Source: an uncultured Lachnospiraceae bacterium
Lineage (GTDB): Bacteria; Bacillota; Clostridia; Lachnospirales; Lachnospiraceae
Reading direction: 5' to 3'
Assembly: GCA_946615865.1 (NCBI GenBank)
Contig: CAMOIJ010000017.1
Coordinates: 1 to 47,784, forward strand
DNA: 47,784 nucleotides
Under the pieces are notes generated by a model, which did not search any database, was not told the origin of the DNA, and saw only the letters and a program-made list of their open reading frames with translations. The position numbers and the translations under genes were made by a program. This document shows positions 18,031-25,958 of this stretch, piece after piece (position 1 is the first letter of the stretch; every line of letters begins with the position of its first letter).

Positions 18031-18927
18031 CTATTTTGGCACAGTATCCAGATGCACATCCATCTGAGGAAAAGGGATCTTGATTCCGCCCTCATCGAAC
18101 CGCAGCTTGACCTCCTCCGTCACATACCACTTGGAGCTGAGAAACTCAGACCCGGGCACCCACCCGAAGGCCTCGATCACCACTGCGCTGTCTCCGAGGC
18201 TGCTCACATGCACGTTGATCCCCTTGTCGACGATCACAGCAGGGCAGCTCCGGTAGACTTCCTCCATGATCTCCTTTGCCTTGCGGATGTCGGAGTCATA
18301 GCTGATCCCCACAGAAATATCCAGGCGCCTCTCCGGCATCATGGAAGCGTCTGTCACCGCCGAATTGGCGAGCGTGCCGTTTGGAATCGTCAGCACACGG
18401 TTGTCAACTGTCGTGATGGTCGTGTACACCAGGCCGATCGCCTGCACTGTCCCGTCTCCAAAGGAAGTCATAACGTAATCTCCGACCCGGAACGGCTTCA
18501 TTAGAAGTATCAAAATACCGCCGGCCACATTCGCCAGGCTTCCCTGCAGGGACATACTGATCGCCAGTCCCGCCGCGCCCATGACCGTAACGATGGAAGC
18601 CGTGTTGACGCCCAGCTGCCCCACGATCATAAAGATGAGGATCGCATACATACATGTCCTCGCGGCAGACACCAGAAATTTGGATACTCCCACGTCGATC
18701 GATGTTTTGGCCAGGAATTTATCCAGCAATTTCAGAATGAAGCCGATCAACTTTTTCCCAATGAAAAAAATGATGATCGAAATAACAATATTGAAGACCA
18801 GTTTCGTCAAAGACGGCGTTATTGACTGCAAAAGCTGCTGCAGCGCGCCCGGCGTCAGATCCGAAGGGTCTATAGTGGGCGTTTCCGGAGTCTCCGTCAA
18901 AGCTCGAATTAAACCGTATGAAATCAT
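18031..18927 (-). CDS. Small-conductance mechanosensitive channel, MscS family
   Basis: A 298-residue membrane protein. Three hydrophobic helices lie at about 40-62, 85-108 and 110-135. The third is the Gly/Ala-rich pore helix (GAAGLAISMSLQGSLANVAG) followed by FRVGD, the family hallmark. The cytoplasmic beta and alpha/beta domains follow (TIPNGTLANSAVTDAS; ISVGISYDSDIRKAKEIM). The length is close to that of MscS. It releases solutes on hypo-osmotic shock. The start at ATG 18927 has AAAGGA eleven bases upstream, a little far. The neighbouring gene on the same strand ends 50 bases upstream, so the two may be co-transcribed. Confidence 0.95.
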   Translation of the reverse strand: MISYGLIRALTETPETPTIDPSDLTPGALQQLLQSITPSLTKLVFNIVISIIIFFIGKKLIGFILKLLDKFLAKTSIDVGVSKFLVSAARTCMYAILIFMIVGQLGVNTASIVTVMGAAGLAISMSLQGSLANVAGGILILLMKPFRVGDYVMTSFGDGTVQAIGLVYTTITTVDNRVLTIPNGTLANSAVTDASMMPERRLDISVGISYDSDIRKAKEIMEEVYRSCPAVIVDKGINVHVSSLGDSAVVIEAFGWVPGSEFLSSKWYVTEEVKLRFDEGGIKIPFPQMDVHLDTVPK

Positions 18928-18949
18928 ATGATAAACAGTCCTTTCTTAT

Positions 18950-19005
18950 CCGTTCCAGTTCCCGTCGCTGTCATGGTTCAGCCGTTCCAGTTCCCGTCGC
19001 TGTCA
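18950..19005 (-). repeat. 24-bp direct repeat at the end of the coiled-coil gene
   Basis: The 24 bases at 18950-18973 recur exactly at 18982-19005, a 32-base step. The second copy encodes the C-terminal DSDGNWNG and stop of the gene at 18978-19793. The first copy lies just past the stop, so this is a small recent duplication spanning the 3' end. Confidence 0.85.
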
Positions 19006-19793
19006 AAAGAGAAACTGAGCTGCTCTTCCGTGCTGCTCTGCTCTTTATTCTCCTGCTCCGGAGCTGTCCTTCTAACTCTGTAAGTCTCCTCGTGGAGCGT
19101 CGTAAAGTCCTTTTTGAGGTAGATCAAGTACTCTTCTTCGGGAATATTGTATTTGCCCAACAATTTGGAAATCATCTTCTTAAGATATCTGGCGCTGACA
19201 TGGGTCTCAACATACAGGTCAGCGTCCGGGATTTTCGCCGGCGTATCGAGTCCTACTCCATCTCTGGAAAAATACGGGCGCTTCCTGCCCTGCAGATCCG
19301 GATCCATCTCCAGACTGGTGAAGAGCATCGGATTCATCCTGTTGAGCAGCGCGCAGGTCTGCAGGAGCATCTGCTTCCAGCTGTCCACATCTATTTTTTG
19401 CCCATACAATGAAAATGCTGCCGGTTTCTTATTGGTGATGACACTGCTGAGATCGTAGGGCACCGTCTCATCCACGCGGAAAGCATCGTAGTCGATCCTC
19501 TCCAGCGCGTTTCTATCCCTCTCAGCCTTCAACAGGCTCTGCTCCCGGCTGAACTGCGCGCGGCACTGCTCCACGCTCTCCAATTCTTTGCGCACACTGC
19601 GGTAGATCCTGCGATACTGCCGGAGCTGTTCGAGATCCTTGTCCTTGCGGTATTTTTCCTTCTCGATCTCCATCATGATCGCCGCGCCGGTCTCCTCAAG
19701 AAGCCCGGACAGCCTTTCCATTTCTCTGGATAGTTTCTCGGCGTTTTTCGGAAATTCGCGGTAAAGATCAGCAGCAATTTTCTCCAGTTCCAT
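18978..19793 (-). CDS. Hypothetical soluble coiled-coil protein
   Basis: A 271-residue protein. The start is placed at ATG 19793 because GGGAG lies five bases before it; a GTG at 19799 sits too close to that site. Residues 1-105 are charged and predicted coiled coil (SREMERLSGLLEETGAAIMM, KDKDLEQLRQYRRIYRSVRK). The middle contains FRVDETVPYDLSSVI and SLYGQKIDVDSWKQMLLQTC, then a region about binding or modelling a target (TFVETHVSARYLKKMI-like). The C-terminus is acidic and Ser-rich. I see no signal peptide, membrane segment or known catalytic motif. The arrangement (coiled coil plus a conserved SWKQ-type patch) occurs in uncharacterised Clostridia proteins; no function is claimed. Confidence 0.75.
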   Translation of the reverse strand: MELEKIAADLYREFPKNAEKLSREMERLSGLLEETGAAIMMEIEKEKYRKDKDLEQLRQYRRIYRSVRKELESVEQCRAQFSREQSLLKAERDRNALERIDYDAFRVDETVPYDLSSVITNKKPAAFSLYGQKIDVDSWKQMLLQTCALLNRMNPMLFTSLEMDPDLQGRKRPYFSRDGVGLDTPAKIPDADLYVETHVSARYLKKMISKLLGKYNIPEEEYLIYLKKDFTTLHEETYRVRRTAPEQENKEQSSTEEQLSFSFDSDGNWNG

Positions 19794-19800
19794 AGTCACT

Positions 19801-20057
19801 CCCTACATTCTCGCGTGCTTGGCCACAGGCAGTGGCGTTTGATGCATCCAGCGGCATTGACGGCTGCGGGCTGCGGCTGTCATGCCATTGTCGGCTGCGG
19901 GCTGCGGCGTTGTCCGCCGCGCCGTTATCAGTTGCAGGCTACGGCGCCGATCACTACCTAAGCATCAATATTATTCTACAACAGATGGAATTGTGTTGAA
20001 ACACAAAAAAATCATCTGGTGTCGGGCTGCTTTATTAGAAAACTGTGGCAGCATGCC
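19801..20057. repeat. GC-rich degenerate repeats
   Basis: A short GC-rich phrase (CGGCTGCGGGCTGCGGC) appears exactly twice (about 19870 and 19900) and once in degraded form, with a spacing of roughly 32-35 bases. No gene is seen. The stretch lies between the histidine kinase terminator side and the coiled-coil gene start, so it must also contain the latter's promoter, which I could not place. Confidence 0.5.
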
Positions 20058-20413
20058 TGACCTGGCTTCTTCTTCGTTGACCTAACCGAGGCCTTAGAGA
20101 TACCTCTAAGGTCCCTATGACAGCAATCCTAACTTGATTTCTTCCTCGGCGACCTAACCGAGCCCTTAGAGATACCTCTAAGGCCTCTATGACAGCAATT
20201 CATACCTGGTGTCTTCCTCGGCGACCTAACCGAGCCCTTAGAGATACCTCTAAGGCCTCTATGACAGCAATTCATACCTGGCGTCTTCCCCGGCGACCTA
20301 ACCGAGCCCTTAGAGATACCTCTAAGGCCTCGGTGACAGCAATCCAGACATGGCGTCTTCCTCGGCGACCTAACCGAGCCCTTAGGGCTGCCTCTAAGGC
20401 CTCGGCAAGGGCG
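20058..20413. repeat. Five-unit 72-bp tandem array with a hairpin in each unit
   Basis: The phrase CCTAACCGAG recurs at 20081, 20153, 20225, 20297 and 20369, an exact 72-base step. Each of the first four units contains CCTTAGAG-ATAC-CTCTAAGG, a perfect 8-bp stem with a 4-base loop; in the last unit the stem is partly changed (CCTTAGGG, CCTCTAAGG). Because 72 is divisible by three, open frames appear on both strands, but they have no ribosome binding site and only reflect the repeat. The array lies downstream of the histidine kinase terminator. Confidence 0.9.
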
Positions 20414-20420
20414 GTCCACA

Positions 20421-20454
20421 GCAAAAAAGACCGAACTCCCAAGAGTCCGGTCTC
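20421..20454 (-). terminator. Terminator of the hybrid histidine kinase gene
   Basis: Stem GACCGAACTC (20429-20438) and GAGTCCGGTC (20443-20452) with one mismatch and a 4-base loop. On the minus strand it is followed by TTTTTTGC. It starts 18 bases past the stop at 20472. Confidence 0.85.
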
Positions 20455-20471
20455 CAAATCTGTATTCAAAT

Positions 20472-22535
20472 TCATTTCTTCCCGCGCAGCTTCCAGATTG
20501 TCTGGTTGAGAACCTTAATATTGATGGGCTTGGGAATATGGGCGTTCATTCCGCAGGCAAAAGAGCGCTCGACGTCTTCTTCCATGGTGTCGGCGGTCAT
20601 TGCCAGGATCGGCACGGTCGCCGCGTCTTCCCTGGGAAGACTGCGGATCGCTGCTGTCGCTTCATAGCCGTCCATCAGGGGCATTCTGATGTCCATAAGG
20701 ACCATGTCATAATAACCCGGTCTGGAGCTGCGGTACATTGCCACTGCCGCCTTGCCGTTGCCGGCAATCTCGCATCTGGCGCCTTCCACTTCGAGAAGTT
20801 CCTTGAGGACGTCAGCATTGATCGCGTTGTCCTCCGCCACAAGAAATCTCAGACCTCCGAGAGGGTTCGAACTCATGGCTTCACTGCCCGGCCCTTCCCC
20901 GTCCTTGGTAAGTCCCAGTTCATCCACGATCGAGCGGAAAGTAGAGAAGAAGAACGGTTTGGGCATGATCGCGTCTATGCCTTGCTTGTGCACGTTCTGA
21001 AGGAAATGCTCTGCCTTGTCCGACATCAGGATGATTGCCGGAGTCTTGCTCCAGGTCATAGCCCGGATCTCATCTGCGACTTCCCAATAACCTTTATCCT
21101 GAATATCCCTGTCCACAAGGAAAAGGTCGAAATTTCTGTCCTCCACGCCGGCCTGCTCTATGAGCTGCATCGTGCCGTACGCGCTTGCAGTATAATCCGC
21201 ATCCAGGCCCGTGTCACGAAGAAGATCGCAGATCCGCGCCGCTTCGTTCATATTCTCGCCCACGACCAGAAGCCTGCGCACTCCATGCTCGCTCCAGAAG
21301 TTGTCTGCCGCCCGGCCCGCTGTCTGCAGCCGGAGTCCGACGAAGAAAGTCGTTCCCTGTCCCAGCGTGCTCTGCACGGAGATCGTGCCGCCCATCTGTG
21401 CCACAAACTTTCTGCTGACTGCAATTCCGATTCCTGAGCCCTGCATACCGGGAACGTCATCGAAACGTCCGTTATTGTCAAAGAGTCTCTTCTGCAGCTC
21501 GCTGCTCATTCCCATGCCGTTGTCACGGACTTCAAATGAGATCTCTCTGAAGTCAGCATCGCCTTCGCTCTCTCTGCCGATCACAGTGAGGGAGATTTTC
21601 CCGCCCTCCTGCGTGTACTGCACCGCGTTGTCGAGAAGGTTCATCAGCACTTCTGTGATCCTGACCTTGTCTCCGATGAAAATATCGTGCTCGATCCCTA
21701 CTGTGCGGACCTCAAAGCTCTGGTGCTTGAGCTGTATTTTGACACGCACGATGTCTGAGATCTCTTCTATGGTCCTGCCAATGGCGAACTCGCTCTTATC
21801 CGCCTCCGGGCTGTTCTTGTCCACTCCGCTCATCTCCATGATCTGATTGATCATAGTAAGGAGATCCTGGCAGGATACGCTGATCCTGTGAGCATACTCC
21901 TTGACCTTTGGCGCGCTTTCCGCGTTTTTCATAAGGAGCATCACAAATCCGGTGATGGAATTCAGAGGGGTCCTAAGGTCATGGGACATGCCCTTGAGCA
22001 TGCGGTTGTGCACTGCAACCGTTCCGTCGTAGAGAAGTTCATGCAGTCGGCTGTTGTCAGCTGTACCGCCCTCTGCGTCCAGATACACTACGAGATAGCG
22101 GTTCCTGCCGTTCACGCCCTCAATCCTTGCCACGCTTCTGTGATACGCCTTAGACAGCCCGGTCCGCCTGTCCAGGCACTCTGCGTCCGATCGCAGGATC
22201 GCGCTGTCGTCCGCGTTCTTTCCCCCGTTCTGCTCGGAGATGGAGTCTCCGAACATTTCCTCGCAGGGAATATCTCCGGAGCGCGGCCCCAGTTCCCGGA
22301 CGTCGCTCATGACCAGCTCTCTGGGCAGGCCAAGCGCTTCCTCCACGTTAGGCGATACGTAAACAGCCCCCCGGCTGCCCTCCTCGACAAGGAGCAGCAG
22401 GTTTCGTGTTCCCGCCACCATCGTGTCATATAGTTTATTCGTGGCCTCCAGCTCTTCCCTCGCTTCGCGCAGATCCTTCTTCAACGTCTGATTTTCCAGA
22501 AGAATCTCCCGGATTTCACTTTCCGTAAACTGCAT
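20472..22535 (-). CDS. Soluble hybrid sensor histidine kinase with PAS-like, kinase and two receiver domains
   Basis: A 687-residue protein; ATG 22535 follows AAGGA. Residues 1-35 are coiled coil and 36-155 resemble a PAS sensor (NLLLLVEEGSRGAVYVSPNV, ending in RYLVVYLD). The phospho-accepting His185 lies in GMSHDLRTPLNSITGF. The ATPase domain follows with LLDNAVQYT (N box), DNGMGM (G1) and GSGIGIAVSRKFV (G2), to about 405. Residues 415-535 form a receiver-like domain that keeps LVDRD but has lost the paired acidic residues (LVVGENMNEA), so it may not be phosphorylated. Residues 560-680 are a full receiver (LVAEDNAINADV, VLMDIRMPLMDGYEA, Thr in MTAD, Lys in PKP). There is no membrane segment, so it senses a cytoplasmic cue. 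No separate response regulator is nearby. Confidence 0.93.
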   Translation of the reverse strand: MQFTESEIREILLENQTLKKDLREAREELEATNKLYDTMVAGTRNLLLLVEEGSRGAVYVSPNVEEALGLPRELVMSDVRELGPRSGDIPCEEMFGDSISEQNGGKNADDSAILRSDAECLDRRTGLSKAYHRSVARIEGVNGRNRYLVVYLDAEGGTADNSRLHELLYDGTVAVHNRMLKGMSHDLRTPLNSITGFVMLLMKNAESAPKVKEYAHRISVSCQDLLTMINQIMEMSGVDKNSPEADKSEFAIGRTIEEISDIVRVKIQLKHQSFEVRTVGIEHDIFIGDKVRITEVLMNLLDNAVQYTQEGGKISLTVIGRESEGDADFREISFEVRDNGMGMSSELQKRLFDNNGRFDDVPGMQGSGIGIAVSRKFVAQMGGTISVQSTLGQGTTFFVGLRLQTAGRAADNFWSEHGVRRLLVVGENMNEAARICDLLRDTGLDADYTASAYGTMQLIEQAGVEDRNFDLFLVDRDIQDKGYWEVADEIRAMTWSKTPAIILMSDKAEHFLQNVHKQGIDAIMPKPFFFSTFRSIVDELGLTKDGEGPGSEAMSSNPLGGLRFLVAEDNAINADVLKELLEVEGARCEIAGNGKAAVAMYRSSRPGYYDMVLMDIRMPLMDGYEATAAIRSLPREDAATVPILAMTADTMEEDVERSFACGMNAHIPKPINIKVLNQTIWKLRGKK

Positions 22536-22662
22536 CTTAACATTCCTTGCCCTAAAAACTACCCAAAGTTTCTATAATCTTTCCTATTGTATACTAAAAT
22601 ACGATTGAATACAATTCCAATCACGTTATGCGCACTTAAACTTTTCGTAGAAACGCCGCTTC

Positions 22663-23274
22663 TCAAGCGCTCTGCGCCGCCATTCTTCCGCAGAAGCGTC
22701 TCACTGCGATCGCAACCGCGCTGTCTGTTCCGAACTCCTCCTCGGAGATTCTCTTCATAGACTCCATCGCCGCAAGTGCCTTTTCATGCTGACCGTCCGC
22801 CTCTGCTGCCGCCGCCAGTTTCTCCAGGCAGTGAATTCCGTAAGTATTTGTGATACCTATCTGCCTGTCTGTCCCCTCGCAGAGCTTTTCAAAAAGTTCC
22901 GCCGCCCTGTGCGTCTCCCCTGTCCCGAGCAGCGCGTTGGCATATCTGTACAGGATGAAGAGGTAAAGCGGCATATAGCTGTCCGCCATCATTTCTTCGG
23001 CAAATCCGTAGAGTTTGGCGTAAACATCCCTGTACGCCTCCTCCTCGCCGCGATCAGAAAGCTTCGCGATCTCGTCGGAGATTTCCTCGAATCTTGCCTC
23101 GAAGTCGAAAAGGATCAGGTCTTTCCTGACGCCTTCCGCCTCGTCCCGTCGCGCCCACCCTATAAGGGTGTCCACGGCCTTGGCGATATCGGCCGCCGAA
23201 CGATCCCTTCCACCGATCATGTGCCTCAGTTTTCTGTCGCGAAGCGATCTCCGCATCCTTTCGTAAGTGTTCAT
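22663..23274 (-). CDS. Hypothetical helical, TPR-like protein
   Basis: A 203-residue protein with AAGGGG five bases before ATG 23274. It is helical and charged. Residues 105-190 look like tetratricopeptide-type helix pairs (YLFILYRYANALLGTGETHR, AAELFEKLCE, HEKALAAMESM). The N-terminus is basic (RMRRSLRDRKLRHMIGGRDR). There is no signal peptide or catalytic motif. It lies 127 bases upstream of the histidine kinase gene on the same strand and could be co-transcribed; a scaffold role is only a guess. Confidence 0.75.
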   Translation of the reverse strand: MNTYERMRRSLRDRKLRHMIGGRDRSAADIAKAVDTLIGWARRDEAEGVRKDLILFDFEARFEEISDEIAKLSDRGEEEAYRDVYAKLYGFAEEMMADSYMPLYLFILYRYANALLGTGETHRAAELFEKLCEGTDRQIGITNTYGIHCLEKLAAAAEADGQHEKALAAMESMKRISEEEFGTDSAVAIAVRRFCGRMAAQSA

Positions 23275-23401
23275 TGCGGCCCCTTTCGCCGGAATCCGTA
23301 ATTGTTTGCCGCAGCTCTTTTCGCCGGGTAAAAAGAAAGCTGCAGGATACTCTCGATCCCGCAGCCGTCATTGCTGTCTGTGCCTACAGTTCATTCCATC
23401 G

Positions 23402-23839
23402 TCAGCTCTGCTTCTCCAGGTCCGAGATCCAGCTCTCACGGTACTGGATTTCTTTCTTCAGCTTCGACTGCTCCGTCTCAAGATCATTGATCCTGCGGCA
23501 GCGCTCCGTCGCCTCGCTGTCATCAACTGTAACACATCCGCTGGCAATCACAAACGGAAGTTTCTGCTTGCGTACGCCGCCCGCATAAGTGATGGTCAAA
23601 ACAGTGTCCTTCTGTTCATCGACAGTACCTTCGCCATACTTCGAATGCTCAACCTTCTTCCCTTCCAGATTCGGAAGTGTCATTGCCTCTCTCTGTTCAG
23701 TAACCTCTGTAAGTCTTCCGCGCAGTACGTCCAGCTGACCAGTCAGCTTTTTGATCTCTTTTTTTGCTTCTTCTTCCCTCTGCTTCTTCGTTGCTGCTCT
23801 TCTGCGTCTTACATTGATGCCGGTTACTCTTTGCGCCAT
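23402..23839 (-). CDS. Small coiled-coil protein with a Tudor-like segment
   Basis: A 145-residue protein; ATG 23839 follows AAAGGTGG at four bases. Residues 15-50 and 110-143 are strongly charged coiled coils (EEEAKKEIKKLTGQLDVLRG; RINDLETEQSKLKKEIQYRE). Between them KKVEHSKYGEGTVDEQ followed by LTITYAGGVRKQKLPF resembles the small beta-barrel found at the C-terminus of UvrD/PcrA helicases (pattern V-x-H-x-x-F/Y-G-x-G-x-V). This may bind nucleic acid or RNA polymerase, by analogy only. A basic N-terminus (INVRRRRAATKKQR) fits nucleic-acid contact. Confidence 0.75.
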   Translation of the reverse strand: MAQRVTGINVRRRRAATKKQREEEAKKEIKKLTGQLDVLRGRLTEVTEQREAMTLPNLEGKKVEHSKYGEGTVDEQKDTVLTITYAGGVRKQKLPFVIASGCVTVDDSEATERCRRINDLETEQSKLKKEIQYRESWISDLEKQS

Positions 23840-24050
23840 ATTACCACCTTTCTTACAAACCGCCGCTCAGCATGAACGACGGCAGGCGCGCAGAAACACC
23901 TACTTCAGTCACTTGTGTATAATACTATTTTAACACAAAAGTAAAAAATAGGTCAAAGCGGAAATTTCGTGAAAACGCCTTATATTAGCCGTTTTTCGAT
24001 GTTTTGGTCTTCAAGTTCATAAAATTATAACACTTCAGACTTCCTTGTCA

Positions 24051-24059
24051 TGCTATACT
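24051..24059 (+). promoter_or_regulatory. Extended -10 promoter of the transglutaminase-like gene
   Basis: TGCTATACT gives TG, one base, then TATACT, an extended -10 element. The -35 position (CACTTC at 24031) is poor, as is allowed for extended -10 promoters. Predicted start is near 24066, about 40 bases before ATG 24105. Confidence 0.55.
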
Positions 24060-24104
24060 TGCAGTACGGTTTGAGAATATAGTCTTTGCATGAAAGGACA
24101 TAAG

Positions 24105-25214
24105 ATGAATAAATTACCCATCGCAGCCGCGGGGATCGTTGCCATGCTGACAACGTCCGTGCTGTTTGCATATGCGGAGCCCTCCGAGGGGATCACTCCC
24201 GCCAAAAACGACGCGGTCCACTACTGCCGCACACATCTGACAGAGGAGGAGCAGCTTGTATATGACGCTCTTTTGACCTGCGCCCTCGCTGAGGACCCCA
24301 CTGAAAAAAGCCCTGAATTCCAGGTCAGCATGGATCCCGCGGGCGACGAATTCAAGACCATGTTTCATCGCTGCTACAACGCTCTGCTGTTCGACCGCCC
24401 CGAACTCTTCTGGCTTTACGCGGGTGACAGTTCCTACCAGTACAGTTACCGGCGCAGACTCCTGGGTGAAGGCGTTTATGACATCGCTTTCCAGCTCACC
24501 GGATCTTTTCCTGACCGGGAAGAGCAGATGGCGGCTCTTAACAGTGCGGCGGACGCCTTCCTCTCCGAGATCGATCTCGACGAGAGCGCCCCGAACGTAG
24601 CGCTGCAGATCCACGACAAGCTCATTGATCTGGTTTCTTACGACAGGGAGGCAGCCGCAAGCTCGGACAAGGATCTCGCGCACACCGCTTATGGAGCCCT
24701 GGTGGCCAACAGCCGGGGAGAGGAGAATCACGCGGTCTGCGACGGATATTCCTACGCCTACGAATATCTTCTGCAGAAAGCGGGAATCCGGAGTACCGTC
24801 ATCGCGGGCAGAGCCGGAGACAATGAAGAGACCGCAGGTCCCCACTCCTGGAATCTGGTAGAGCTGAACGGCCAGTGGTATGAAGTGGACGCAACCTGGA
24901 ATGACATCTCCGCCGAGGAAGCTCTTGACGCTGAAGCGGACTACAGTGAAATCGCCAAGGAAGCCATGAACAACGCCTGGTATACTGACAGGCTCACCCA
25001 TTATCTCTTCAATCTGACCACCGAACAGATCTCATTTTTCGAGCCAGGTGATCGCTACCGCTATACCAATGACAGGGGCTGGGTCACTTTTCTGGGCGAT
25101 TCCGTACACATCCGCCACACTGCGGACGATTCGGCTGAGACCGGCGACTACATGACGCCTCTTGCGCCCACAGCGGAGGGAACAGAATTCTCGTACGATA
25201 ACCTGAAAGACTGA
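24105..25214 (+). CDS. Secreted transglutaminase-like cysteine protease-fold protein
   Basis: The start is placed at ATG 24105 because AAAGGA lies six bases before it; the ATG at 24090 has no site. The product has 369 residues. Residues 1-25 are a signal peptide (LPIAAAGIVAMLTTSVLFAYA). The catalytic set of the transglutaminase core is visible: Cys212 in ENHAVCDGYSYAYEYLL, His247 in GPHSWNLVELNGQWYEVD, and Asp262 in VDATWND. In bacteria such secreted proteins are often peptidases or cross-linking enzymes at the wall; which one applies is unknown. It is a single-gene unit with its own promoter and terminator and is divergent from the coiled-coil gene at 23839. Confidence 0.9.
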   Translation: MNKLPIAAAGIVAMLTTSVLFAYAEPSEGITPAKNDAVHYCRTHLTEEEQLVYDALLTCALAEDPTEKSPEFQVSMDPAGDEFKTMFHRCYNALLFDRPELFWLYAGDSSYQYSYRRRLLGEGVYDIAFQLTGSFPDREEQMAALNSAADAFLSEIDLDESAPNVALQIHDKLIDLVSYDREAAASSDKDLAHTAYGALVANSRGEENHAVCDGYSYAYEYLLQKAGIRSTVIAGRAGDNEETAGPHSWNLVELNGQWYEVDATWNDISAEEALDAEADYSEIAKEAMNNAWYTDRLTHYLFNLTTEQISFFEPGDRYRYTNDRGWVTFLGDSVHIRHTADDSAETGDYMTPLAPTAEGTEFSYDNLKD

Positions 25215-25231
25215 GGATGATCACTGCAAAC

Positions 25232-25261
25232 AAAAATCCGGCCGCACGGCCGGATTTTTTA
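25232..25261. terminator. Bidirectional terminator after the transglutaminase-like gene
   Basis: Perfect stem ATCCGGCCG (25236-25244) and CGGCCGGAT (25247-25255) with a 2-base loop. It is flanked by AAAAA on the left and TTTTTT on the right, so it serves this gene and the convergent phasin-like gene. Confidence 0.9.
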
Positions 25262-25307
25262 ATACTTGTTTATATCGGCTCGCGCTTTTAAAGCGCACCG
25301 CCTTTCT

Positions 25308-25805
25308 TTATTCCTCAGCTGCCTCTTTAACAGCTTCCTTGACTTCCTCGATCTTCTCTTCAGCCTTGTCGCAGGCCTCTTCCGCGACCTCAGCAGCCGC
25401 TTCCTTAGCTTCCTCGACTTTTTCTTCAGCCGCCTCGGCAACGTCTTCCGCAGCTTCCTCTGCGACATCAGCCGCATCGACTGCGTCATCTTCAACCTTC
25501 TTAAGTCTCTCGGAGATCATCTCCTGTGCTGCCGCGATCTGTTCCTTGATCTTGGTCAGCTCATCTGTGGACATCTTGGAGATCTTCTGACTGAGTTCGT
25601 CGATATCCACGCCTCTCTCATTCATAGACTCCTTGAAGCTCTTCTGGAGATCTTTGTTGAGTTCCTTGCCCTGCTCAACGGTAAGCTCGCCCTTCTTAAC
25701 GAGTTCGCCGATGATCTCCTGGCCCTTCTCCGCCGTGATCGCCACAGCGCCTACGCCTGCCAGAAAGAATTTCTTGATACCATCACCAAATTTGTACTCT
25801 GCCAT
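25308..25805 (-). CDS. Phasin-like Ala/Glu-rich coiled-coil protein
   Basis: The start is placed at ATG 25805 (MAEYKFGDGIKKFFLAGVGA) because GGAGG lies five bases before it; an upstream ATG at 25838 has no site. The product has 165 residues. Residues 9-30 are an amphipathic or hydrophobic helix, followed by VKKGELTVEQGKELNKDLQ, characteristic of the phasin/PhaF-like family (PHA granule-associated or general helical proteins). Residues 100-165 are a long Ala/Glu/Lys coiled coil with many AAEE/AEE repeats. No polyhydroxyalkanoate gene is in the window, so a granule role is not implied; such proteins in Clostridia are uncharacterised. It has a consensus -10 at 25926-25931. Confidence 0.85.
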   Translation of the reverse strand: MAEYKFGDGIKKFFLAGVGAVAITAEKGQEIIGELVKKGELTVEQGKELNKDLQKSFKESMNERGVDIDELSQKISKMSTDELTKIKEQIAAAQEMISERLKKVEDDAVDAADVAEEAAEDVAEAAEEKVEEAKEAAAEVAEEACDKAEEKIEEVKEAVKEAAEE

Positions 25806-25925
25806 TTCATCCTCCTTATTTTCATGGGACTCCCCCATAGTTTACAGAGTGTTTGCAGCGCCATTGCTGCTTTTTTTCTCTTTCCCTTCTTATTCTATTC
25901 TCAGAAGTGTTTTCCTTGTGTTCAC

Positions 25926-25931
25926 ATTATA
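25926..25931 (-). promoter_or_regulatory. Candidate -10 box of the phasin-like gene
   Basis: A consensus TATAAT on the minus strand, about 120 bases upstream of ATG 25805. A weak TTAGTT lies 17 bases further upstream. It sits just downstream of the VanY-type gene, which ends at 25959. Confidence 0.45.
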
Positions 25932-25958
25932 AAGTTTCTATGAATAATAACTAAATAA

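Noticed and set aside
20129..20509. Open frames on both strands across the 72-bp array
   Set aside because: They stay open only because 72 is a multiple of three; no start signal, and the predicted peptides are simple repeats.
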